Source: Tetradesmus obliquus
Taxonomy: Eukaryota > Chlorophyta > Chlorophyceae > Sphaeropleales > Scenedesmaceae
NCBI GenBank assembly: GCA_030272155.1
Contig: CP126191.1
Location: forward strand, 2,998,501-3,062,500
Length of the DNA: 64,000 nucleotides
Direction of reading: 5' to 3'
Shown: in pieces, positions 50,401 through 61,044 of the stretch
Layout: each line of letters starts with the position of its first letter
Position numbering within the stretch: position 1 is the first letter of the stretch
The notes under the pieces: generated by a model
Told to the model about the DNA's origin: nothing
The model's database searches: none
What the model saw: the letters and a program-made list of their open reading frames with translations, nothing else
Made by a program: the position numbers and the translations under genes

Positions 50401-50592
50401 CACACCACCCCCCAGGGCCCAATGCCACCGTGCCTGTCACTGCCAGAATTGCAAGTCCCAGCTGCTCCAAGGGCTATGACTCTCCCTGCAGGTTGAATGA
50501 GAAGGATGCGAGCATGGTTCATTCCTCAGGGCAGCAGCTGCCTGCTCAGGCGGGGCGGCCCCGCGCCCTTGCTTTTGAAGTTTCAACATATA

Positions 50593-50860
50593 CTAACATA
50601 CACCCACATGGGGGGGGGGGGGTGCCCGGTGTAACCCGTCGCCATCGGCCCCGCGCCCCATAGGAGCGGCTGAAAGAACAGGAGAAGGGGGAAGGCGAGG
50701 GAGCACTATTTCATTATCATGCTTGCAGACATTCCTGTGATTCCAGGCAAGAACAAGGTAGTCAGCAATCAACTGAGCAGCCAACCTGCAAACACCAGAT
50801 CCAGACCATAGGTGCTGTCTACTGTGACATACATCCCATAGGTATTGCGGCTGCTGTCCT
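50593..50860 (-). mobile_element. LINE 3' end fragment, copy 3
   Basis: Minus-strand SGSGVCRLAAQLIADYLVLAW and HRNVCKHDNEIVLP match copy 1 almost base for base from ggatctggtgtttgcagg onward, in inverted orientation. It ends with PMGRGADGD and a poly-C run (50611-50622 as G on plus). It is 5'-truncated. Confidence 0.55.
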
Positions 50861-51117
50861 GCAACCATTATCGGTTGCTGCTGCATCACTCGTCGTCAGT
50901 CCTGGCCTTAACCTGACCGGCCGCCGACAGCCCAAGTACAAGCTGTGACCCTATGTAGGGCAAGCACCAGAAATGGAGGAACAGCTTAGCACATCACCCA
51001 TCCCCCCCACAAGATGCGCCGGGAAGTCATACAACCCAAAAATATGATGCCAGGACCCTTCGCAAGATATTAATCATTAATCAAAGACGCACTACGAACA
51101 TGACGTGGTGTTGACTT

Positions 51118-52644
51118 TTACTCTGGGTACGTCATGCGCTTGGTGACGCCCCCGTCTACCACAAAGTGCTGCCCTGTGATGAAGCCTGACTTGGTGGAGT
51201 CCGCTAAGAACAGCACCAGCTCAGCAATGTCTGCCGGATTGCCAACACGGCCTGCAGCAGCAGCGGCAGCGGCAGCAGCAGCAGCAGCGGCGGCGGCGGC
51301 AGCAGCAGCAGCAGCAGCGGCAGCAGCAGCAGCACAGTCGACCTTGTGATGCATGCCACCAGAGCATGCAGCAGCAGCAACATGAACATCATGTCTGAAC
51401 AACTCATATCTTGCTTTGGCAATGCCTGCACATGCGCAGCTGTGTACGTACCTGCGGGAAGCAAGCAGAGCATCCTTGCCAGCACAACCATGGCAACTAA
51501 GCGGCTGAGTAAGCGCGTGCAGCACAACTACGGCGCCCACCTGTCCACTGCCACTCGTGCTGCTCCTGTGTGATGTCGCCAGGCGTGCCGCTGGTGTCGA
51601 TCCATCCAGGCAGCACTGCGTTTACGCGAATGCGCTTGGGGGCCAGGCTGGAGGCCTGAGCATGCGTCAGGCCTAGCAGGCCTGCCTTGGCAGCAGCGTA
51701 GCCCTGTGGCGCGGTGGCAGCAGTTTGCAGCAGCACAACACACATGTAGCAGTGACTTGTTAGCCCGCCTTGGCAGCAGCGTAGCCCTGGTACAGTGGTG
51801 GCAGTGGGGTCGGCAGCAGTGTAGCTGAGTTGCACTGTGTGGTTGATTTGCACTGGCAGCAAGCCGGCATGTTGGCAGAAGCAGCGTGTGCAATTCAGCC
51901 AATGAAACAAAGTATGTATGTGCTGCTGCTGGGCAGCTATGCCCACCCCAACATGCGGCCTTGCACCTTTTGTACCGCTTGCCATGGTGCTTGCTGCCAA
52001 CACCAACTGGGCATCGCCTGTGCTCAAGCCCTGTATCAGCAGCAAAGTGAGCTGCTGTATGCTGCTGTATGCTGCTGTATCTAGCAGCAAGCACAGCATG
52101 CACGAGTCACCTCACTGTGCGGCTCTGACTGCAGCGCCCTTGTGGAAGATACATGGACGATGCTGCCCTCTCCTTGCACCATCATCGGCAGCAGTGCCTC
52201 ACTCAACAGAAATGGTGCTGTCAGGTTTGTGGCGATGTAGCCCTGCCATAGCGCTGCGCGCTCTGCCAGGCTGTCGCTCTGCATGTAGGGGTTTGAAATG
52301 CCTGCATTGTTGACCAAGACGTTGACTGACTTGACGCCCAGCTGCTGCATCTGCTCCGGCACAGACAGGATGAGATCTGGTTTTGATAGGTCAACCTTCA
52401 ACCACGCGCAGCGGGGTTGTGGTTTATCGCTCTTTGGTGCTGCGCTTCCTGCTACTGCTGCTGCTGCTGTTGCTGCCTGCTGTCCTGCTGTGTGCCAAGG
52501 CGCATCAGCGGCAAACTCGTGCTCCGCATTGTCTATGCCAATGATGTTGTAGCCTTTGTTGTAAAGGAGCTTGGCACAAGCCTGGCCGATGCCTGCTGCT
52601 CTAGCTGTGCCAGTGATCACTGCAGTGCTGCCTTGCATTGCCAT
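51118..52644 (-). CDS. Classical short-chain dehydrogenase/reductase (SDR)
   Basis: NAD(P)-dependent oxidoreductase. Three exons join in phase: 52644-52111, 51703-51541, 51251-51118, giving 276 residues. Rossmann motif [12 protein letters not shown] (about 11-22), acidic residue after beta-2 (GIDNAEHE), which favours NAD over [20 protein letters not shown], catalytic Ser in HVSSTRA, then YAAAK with the catalytic Tyr and Lys across the exon 1-2 junction, [11 protein letters not shown], and the C-terminal [16 protein letters not shown] and [11 protein letters not shown]. An Ala/His insert after beta-2 lengthens it relative to the about 250-residue family norm. The substrate is unknown. Intron 1 contains a second copy of the exon 2 start. 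Confidence 0.92.
51253..51334. repeat. CAG/CGG-type triplet tract before SDR exon 3
   Basis: About 27 GCN-type triplets (cag, cgg) directly adjoining the exon 3 acceptor at 51251; CTG-rich on the coding strand. Confidence 0.9.
51762..51820 (-). repeat. Duplicate of the SDR exon 2 acceptor edge
   Basis: About 30 nt of exon 2 start (reading GYAAAKAG) with a cag acceptor recur 83 nt upstream of the real exon, at 51786. The copy meets a stop after eight codons. The flanking GGTGGCAG-rich sequence is duplicated too. Confidence 0.88.
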
Positions 52645-53747
52645 GCTACTGCTGCTGCTGCTGCTGCTCGCACGCTAAATCTTGTGCACTGTCTGTGCTC
52701 AGATTTTATTCGATAACTCAGAACTCGTGGCGTGTAATCTGAGGGTGAAATGCGCTGGGAGTCAAACGAGTTGTTGCGACAGATCCAGAGTTGCTCCCGA
52801 TTGCATCTACCGGTACTGTGCACACAGCATCAACCGCTGAATTGCATGACTAAACCAGAGTGCTTTGCAGACATGCTGCGTCGTTATGAATCACGTGATA
52901 TGGGATGGCAGCACGAGGCTGACAGCGTCATAGTGGTCTGGTGCTTCACAAGGGTGAGACTGCCACACCAACGTTCCTTCTTACATTGGCGTCAGCACAA
53001 CAACTTACGGCGGACCACTACAGACAAGCAGGAATTCCACAGTAAGGTATGCAAGGCAGACGTTGAATCCGCCACACCGCATGCTGAGTAAACGCTCTGG
53101 CGGCAGACAGCAGCCTGCCCCACTGGGTGACCTTTCTATCAGGCAGCATCCGCAAGCAAGCTGACAGTTGACAGACAAAGCATAAGCAAACGCACTGATA
53201 TGGCACATTCTTGTGCCGTGGTCAGCCATGCAATCCAATGAGCCAGAAAGAAGTACTCCAATGTTTGTGTGCCATAAGGCACTGTGCGGTGCCTGCAGTG
53301 CAATGCAGACTTGACGTAGTACCACCGTGTGGTGGGCAACTACGAGTGCTAGCAGTGGCAGCGTAAGCGTGCCTGCAGTATATGCTTCCAGCTGAAGCAC
53401 CGTTCTGTAAGACATACAAGGGAATTTGATGTAATGTGCCACAGCAGACCAATCTTGGGAAAAAAGGGCTGAGCAATCCGGAAAACAAAGACAAAACAGA
53501 ACTTGCTGCACAGCAAGCCGCCATACTGAAGGTCAAAGCACTGTGAGATCAGCAATCACACTCAATTTCAGCTTGCATTCACCCTCAGCTATGTAATTCC
53601 ACCTGTACAGCATGTGCACTGTGTGCAACCATGCTGGTAACTAGGCTGACAGGAGGTTTAACACAACAACAGTTCTGCAGCAGCACACAATTGGCCCACT
53701 GATTGCACCTACACTGCAAGTCAGCAGTGCCAAATTATAGCCAAGAT
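52645..53747. other. Intergenic, no gene recognised
   Basis: Lies between the SDR 5' end and the cyclase 3' end, both on the minus strand. OR-like short frames only; base composition is less repetitive than in the neighbours. No RNA gene motif is found. Confidence 0.5.
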
Positions 53748-56700
53748 CTACACCAGGCTGTCAGCACCAGGAGCAGCACGGGCTGCATCCACCCCTAGCC
53801 TGCCTATCCTGCCATCTGCTGCAGCCCCAGCCTCAGCTACCGGCGCCTGCTGCTGCTGCTGCTGCTGCTGCTGTGACGTCGGCACTCTCAGGCCCATGAG
53901 CGCAGCGTGGCTGCCGCTGTTGCTGCTGAAGCTGCGGCTGCTGCTGGCCCACGACAAGGCCCTGCCAGAGGCAGCAGCAATTGACCCAAACACACCCGAA
54001 ACACGCGAGACAGCCGAGCGCTGCCGCAGCGGAAGGTCCCCGCCGATTGCATTGCCAGGCACCTGCTCCCACTGCTGCTGCCGGGCAGCAGCAGCTGCCG
54101 CGCTGCGCTGCTGCTGCTGCTGCCTGTAGATGTGAGCCACAGCTGGCAGGTGGACGCAGCTGATGCTTGCCACTAGGCCAGACAGTGGCTGAAGGCAGCG
54201 GCCTTTGGGGTTCTTGGGTGGCAGCGGCTGCAGCAGATGGCGCCGGCCTGCCAGGTGTGCTAGTGTGACCTGTACGATCTCAACCGGCGCTGCTGCGCCC
54301 TTCACTTGGAACCTGCCCAGCTGATACACCTCCACGCCTGCAGTAAAAGGAAGTACGTTAATCAGCAGTACTGTGAGGGTAGCAGTGTGCTGTACAGAAG
54401 CTGAGCATGTGTGTTGTTTTCAGTCCAAAGCTGTCCAAAGCACATGTACACAACAAAGCATATGCACACGAATGGGGTGTCCGCCGCAGGCACGTGAGCC
54501 ACAGGTTTAAAGCTGAGCGCGCAACTTGAACGTGCAACTCACCAAAGGCCTCAGGTGGCAGCTGCGGCACGCACAGCTCGCAAGGCAGCTCAGTCGGCAC
54601 CCTTGGCATCGCCAGCGCCGGCCCCCGCTGCACGCCGCGCTGCTGCAGCAGCCGCAGCCCTCTGCCTGCGGCTGACTTGCGCCTGCCACTGCTGCCGGCA
54701 CCTCTCAGAGCAAAGCTGGCCTTGCTGCCTGCCCCTAGCCAGGAAGCTACGCCACCTGTGCTGGGGCTCTGTGGCATGGCCTGGCTGTCCTTTGTAACAG
54801 AACTAACAGCAGCAGTGCTGATGCTAGCAGCGCCGGCTGCCGCATTAGTGCCAGCAGGCGCTGAGCCGACAAGTTGCAGGGAGTCAGCAGCCGGGCTGAC
54901 TGACCAGTTGACCTGCTGCTGCTGCCGCTGGCGGGGCAGCTCTGATGCTGCACGCTTGCCACCTGGAGGGATCTGCATCGGCTGCGAATGGCCTGACCCT
55001 GCTGCTGCTGCTGCTGCTGGTTGGGAATGCAGCAGGCTGCTGCTGCTGCTGCCAGTGTGCAGTGCAGGTGCGCTGCCTCGTCCCTCTGCTGGGCCTGCTG
55101 CTACCTCAGAGTGCTCCAGTAGCCGAGGCAGGTAGGATCCTGCTGCTGAGTATGACATGGTTGAAGCAGAGCCCCCTGTCTCAACAAAAGGGCTGATGCT
55201 GCTGCTGTTTGAGGCAGGCTGCTGCTCAAGTGGCAGCTGCTGCTCACTGTACGAGCCTCCCAGATCACCTTGCAAGCCAGCTGCTGCTGCTGCCGCTGTG
55301 TTGCTGCTGCTGCATGACCATGCCGCTGCTGTTGCTGCCGCCGGTGGCTGTGGTGATGCGCAAGAGGCGTCCGCTGCTGCGTTGGCTATGCTGTTCCATT
55401 CAGCGACCACTGCTGCCGCAAGTGCTGCGTCGCACACCACTTGGCCGCCTTGTGCACACACTGCCTCGTACCTGCACAGCAGCAGGCAGCCATCATGCTT
55501 GCTGCACACAGGATGTCACCACACCGTATGTATAGCTGTACAGCAGGTGGTACCTCTGCACTTGTGGCATGTTCATGTGTGACGTGGCCCTGTGACACCG
55601 CGTCAGGACACGGTGCCGCAACCTTTATCCCAGTGCAGGCCACATGCGAGCTAGCTCTGCACACTGCAGCTCAGCCAGCCGTTCAGCAAGTCTATCATAT
55701 CAGCAGCAGATGCGACTGGCTCCTGCTGCCAGGCACTGCTCACTAGTACCCGGCGGGAGACAAGGCATCATGCACAGTTTGTTGGCAGTGCCCCTTCATT
55801 GCTGCAGACACCAGCAGCCTCACCTTGCAGCCATGTTGATGGGCACAGCGTGGTAGTCAGCCCTCCCCAAGTGGTCCACAGCCACAGAGCGCAGCGGCCC
55901 ACACGCAACGCCCATCCTGCGGCAGCAACACTCAGCAGCATTCAGCAACATCCTGAGCAGCAGCTATGCCACATGGCGCCCTTTCCCATATAGATACTGT
56001 GTTCAATGGTCAGCTGGGCACATGCGGCGCTGCACAGCTGTATGAATGCACATACACGCAAGGCACACCCTGAAACCCAGCATACATATGTTGTTTATAG
56101 CTTCTGCAGTGCCGGCTGCCGGCCTTGCACTCACTTCATGCGGGGGCCCCTGAACAGCGGGCCAGCCCTTGCAGGAGCAGCACCCACATCAGCACCAGCT
56201 GCTGACGCTGCTGCAAATGCTGCTGCTGCGCCTGGTGCTGCGACTGTGCTGAGCCGTGCCAGGTGGCTGCGGCGGTCAGTGGCAGCATGCGGCTTGTCAA
56301 ACAGCGCTGGCGGCCAGTCCTGCCACAGCAGCGCCTCGTGCACCAACAGGCACCACTCCAGTGCAAGCTGCAGCAGCAGGCAGGCAAGCAGCAGACAGCA
56401 ACATGTGTGGGACAGCAGCACGCGTATTGCAGGTGGGCATGCATGCAAGCAGGCAGGCAGGAGACAGGCCGGCGGGCAGGCAGCCAGGTAGAGTTTGGTG
56501 CTGTGCTTGTACTTCCCAACACTGGTCAAGGTGTGGCACGAACAGGCATCTTTTCCATTCATGACAGCCGATTTCTTGCCAGCACAGCCGCAGGACTCTT
56601 GGTGCATGGATGTACCACCATTTGTTTCCACAAGCAACCCACTCGCACGATCACAGGCGTCTGCAACACGAACCGCCTGGCGTTGCAGTTGCGATCACAG

Positions 56701-59700
56701 GTGCTGCATGCTGCTCATCTCACCCTAGGGCTGCTGAATGCCAAGATGTACTTCATGTCGCCCTGCATCTCGCTGCACAGGTAGCCTGCTGCCCTCAACG
56801 CAGGCGGCCCTGCACCCTGGCCAGCTGCTGCCTGACACGCGCCACAGCTGCTGCTGCTGCTGGTGGTGGTGGGTTCAGACAGGGCCAGCAGGCAGTGCCG
56901 GATGACCCTGCTGATTATGCCTGACAGCTGCACAGAGAGCTTGGCCTGGCCAGTGTCCATGCTGAGCCTGCACCGGACACACGCATACAAGATGACAGCA
57001 GCAGTGACATGTTCCTGTTTGAATGCAGTATATCGGGTCAGCAACAGCAACCTCCCTAATCATGCCGAGGAGGCGGCGGGTGGCAACATGGCTTGACAAA
57101 GCGGCTCAGCCAGGACGTGGAAGCGCTACAAGCTGATTGACCAAGGACTCTAACACGCATGAAGCGCTATCATTTGATCTTCACCTGCCATGCGTACACC
57201 ACAGAATCCTATGCATGCCACCATCAATGCACTCACTTGGAGCGTGGCGTGACGACAGAGCAGAACACAAAGGTAACTGCTGAGTCAGCGTCCCGCATGG
57301 GCCATGCAGGCGATTGGCCCAGTCCCAACGCAGCACTGGGTGCAAGGTGTACACAGCTCTGCTCCACACCAGCCTTCGGCCCAGCAATCACAGCACTGCT
57401 GGTGTCTGCGGCTCTGCAACTGCTGGCCAACAGTGATGAGCCCTGCTGCTGCTGCTGCTGCTGCCGCCTGCGCTGCCGATGCCGCCACATGCCAGTGCCA
57501 GATGCAGCGGCAGCACCTGATACACCAGGCACAACATCACCATCGCCATCAACGCCAGCAGCAGCAGACTTGTTGCTGCTGGCTGCAGCAGCCTCGTACG
57601 GCTTGCTACTGCCTGCATCAACCAGCACAGCCTGACTGGCGTTCTCACCAGCTGCTGGTGCAGCTGGCAGCAGCGGCTGCCGGCGCCGCCGCAGCAGAGC
57701 GCTGAGGCCGCTGCTGCCGCTTGCGCTGTCGCCTGGCATGCCTGCCTGCCTCGCTGCCAGCTGCTGCCTCAGGGGGTCCAGCGTGGCAGTGCTGGCGGCT
57801 GCTGGTGCAGAAAAGAAGGGCAGGTCGTGGCATGTTGTGCCTTCTTTGAGCGCCAGCTTGTTTCCAAACAGGTGAGCCCGCTCAACTAGCCTTGGTGCCA
57901 GCACCTGATACAACCTTAAGCTGCCACACCTTTCGCGCTTGGCAGTGGTGGTGGTAGGTGTTGAGTACAAGGTATGTGCGCCAGTAGCTGCTTTGTCAGG
58001 TGAATGTGGTGCTGCAGCTGCACCCACAGTGGCACCTGAGACAGCTCCCACAGGTGCTGCTGCTGCTGCTGCTGGCTTCTGTACGCTGCCATTACCCTCC
58101 TGAACCTTCTGCAGGCTGCTGTCTGTCATCGCTGCTGCTGCTGCTGCTGCTGCCAGTAAGGCCCCTGTCGGTGTTGAGGCTGCGCTAGTTGGTGGCGAAG
58201 CAGGCATTTGCTGCAGCTGTGGCAGCTGGGGCAGCAGGCCTGCTTCATCTGCTGTGCTGCTGGCTGCAAAGCCGGGTATGCTGTACAGCCCCATGTCCAG
58301 CACTAGGGCCTCAGAGATAAGCGACAGATTCTGCCTGCAAACACGTGCAGCAGGAGCAGTACATCACAGGCGTACTGTATGCTGCTGGCCCACTGCAGTT
58401 CTTGCTGGTGTGAGCCCACAAAATATTAGACAGGCAAGCTATTAACCTTTCTGCTCACGATCAGCCCTGCACAGGCTGCTGGCAAGTCCTGTTGCTGTGA
58501 CAGCAGTACCGCACATGCTACTGGTTTGGCTCTTGCATGGCATGCATAGCAGAGCTTTGCTGTGCTGCTGCCAGCTGCTGCCAGCCCACCTCGCAACCAG
58601 CTTTGCCAGCCAGCCGCGTGGGTTGCCCCAGCCCACCACCCTGCTGCCGACATAGCCGCCAGGCCCGACCTGACCAAGCTCTTCTAGCCTGCACAAGGAC
58701 AAGTAAACATCAATATTCACATCTATGTTTGACTCAGCGCAAATGCAAAGCGTCACGATGGATAAGGTTACCCTGCAAGTTGCGCCTGCTTCCACCCAAA
58801 CTACATGTGCACGTGTGTGCTGATTTCATGTGGGGCTGCTGGCAGGCAATAGCTGCTGCTGCCATGTAAGGTGTTGCACGTGATCAGAAGCCCCCAATGC
58901 AGCTGCGCCTGGCATCAAGCCCACCTGTCCTTGATTTGCGCAAAGGTGTTGCTGTCAAGCAGCACTTGCCCGCCGCTGCCAGCATCAGACACCACGCGAG
59001 CCACCTCAAGCATCCTGCATGACAGGCACTCCTCCTTGTCTTCTAGCATGCCAGATGCCACACCCATCCTCACACGCAGGCCAGGCACCAGCGTATCTAC
59101 CGTTGCTACATTGCACTGCTGCCGTTGCTGCTGTTGACTGCTGGCAGAGTTGCTGGATGCAGATCCTGCTTCAGCACCGTCTGCGGTGCTCCTGCGGTCC
59201 CTGAGCTGAAACTTACTACCTGCCTGTGCATGTGCATGCACCCCTGGTGCTGCTGTTGCCGACGGGCCCTGGCTGCTGTTGAGTCTGGTTGACCACAGCC
59301 TGCTGCCAACCGGGCTGTTGCTGCTGATGCTAAACCATGACTCAGCTGCTGCTGGGGCTGGCGGAGAACAAGGCGGGCTGAAAGTCCCATCTGCTTGTGC
59401 TTCATCTATGCTGGGACCTGCAGCACATCCTGGCGCATCTGCTTCGCTGCCCTGCTCAGCGCTTGCTGCTGCTGCTGCTGCTGCTGCTGGAGCTGTGCCG
59501 GCTGCCTGCTGCTGCAGGTACGTCAGCAGCTCTGCTGGCCACTCTGTCTTCTGCAGTGCCTGCTGCACCTGCAAACAGCCACAGGCAAGAGGCGGCAACA
59601 GACGCAGGCAGCAGCAATCGGCGTGGAGGCAGTGAGAGCACTTCAGGCCACCCAGGCTTCCGGACTTAGTACGGCAAGCACTTTGAAGGCAGTCGCGTGG

Positions 59701-61003
59701 CCACCAGGGCTGCCGGATACCATATCCAGGAGCTGTATACGTAGCCCATCCCCTCCCTGATACAATGTTACACCTGTAACACATTGGCAGCCTCCGCACC
59801 CCCGCACCTGCAGGCAGAAGGCCACTGCATCCAGCGCTTCCCTGAAGGCCAGCGTGTAGCTGTCACCCTCCTGGCACACCGTGAAGCCAAAGTGCGCCCA
59901 GGCGGCCTTGCGCACCGCGTTGTTGTGCTGCGCCAGTGCACGGCCCATCACCAGCGGCATCGCCACCATCAGCGCTGCACAAACACGCACAGATGAGCAG
60001 ACCAGGCATCGGCAGCAACAACATCAGCCAAGATGGTATTCGGCACAGCAAGGTTAGGAAACGGCAGGGGCGCACGATGAGCAGGCAACGATATCGAGAT
60101 GCTGAGCGGACCAACATTAGACAGCTGCAGGCTGCAAGGCACATGACCAATGACAGCTGGTGCAAGAACCTGTACAACTTGCCAGCTTGGCTCTGCGCCA
60201 GGTCGGCCGATGCAGGTTGCTGCATGCACACACTGTTCCTTTCTCGAACACTGTGATGTTCGACAGCATAAACTATCGCTCTATCACCGCTCAGAGCGTG
60301 GTGTCACCTGAGTAGCTCTCGATGTCTGTCACCACCAGCGACACCCTGCCCGAGGTGGGCGCGCCCCGCAGCCGCTTCCGGATGTCCACATACGCCTGCA
60401 GCAGCGGCGAAAGAGCGGCACCAAGCCCAGTAAAATCCGTGCCAGCAACACGAGTAGCAGCCATTATGCACCACACCAGATCTTTGAAAAGGTGCAGAGT
60501 CTCAGTCAACATGAAACGACCACAGACCAAGCCAATTGCAAGCTTTTCAATGCTGCATGTTGCGGTTGGCTGGCCAGCTCTGGTTCACTGTTTGCTGCTG
60601 CTGCCACTCCACCCTGCCGCCTCACCCGCTGCAGTTTGGGCAGCCCCCAGCGTCCCGACCAGGCCACATACAGGCAGTAGGCCAGCAGGGCAAGCCCCAC
60701 TGCGCTGACAGCAATGGACAGGCCCACCACCTCACCCAGCGTGAGTGACTTGTCACACACCAGGCGCGACACCTGCGGCGGCATTTGCAGCATGTTTGCA
60801 GCACAGGCGGAGTCAAGAGTGAAGCAGCAGGCGGGCATGGCGGCTAGGCTGGACTATGATGAATTAGTCTCGATGTGAAGCATACGAAACCAATACATCT
60901 TTCCACTCCAATCATTGCTAGATTGCGCTTCATGGCAGCATGCATCAAGCTGCTGCAGTTGACGGAACCACCTCCCAAGCATTCAGCATAGACGATCTCA
61001 TAT

Positions 61004-61044
<41 letters not shown>

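Noticed and set aside
52750-53091. Plus-strand 113-codon ORF upstream of the SDR gene
   Set aside because: No motif, codon bias or splice context; consistent with chance.
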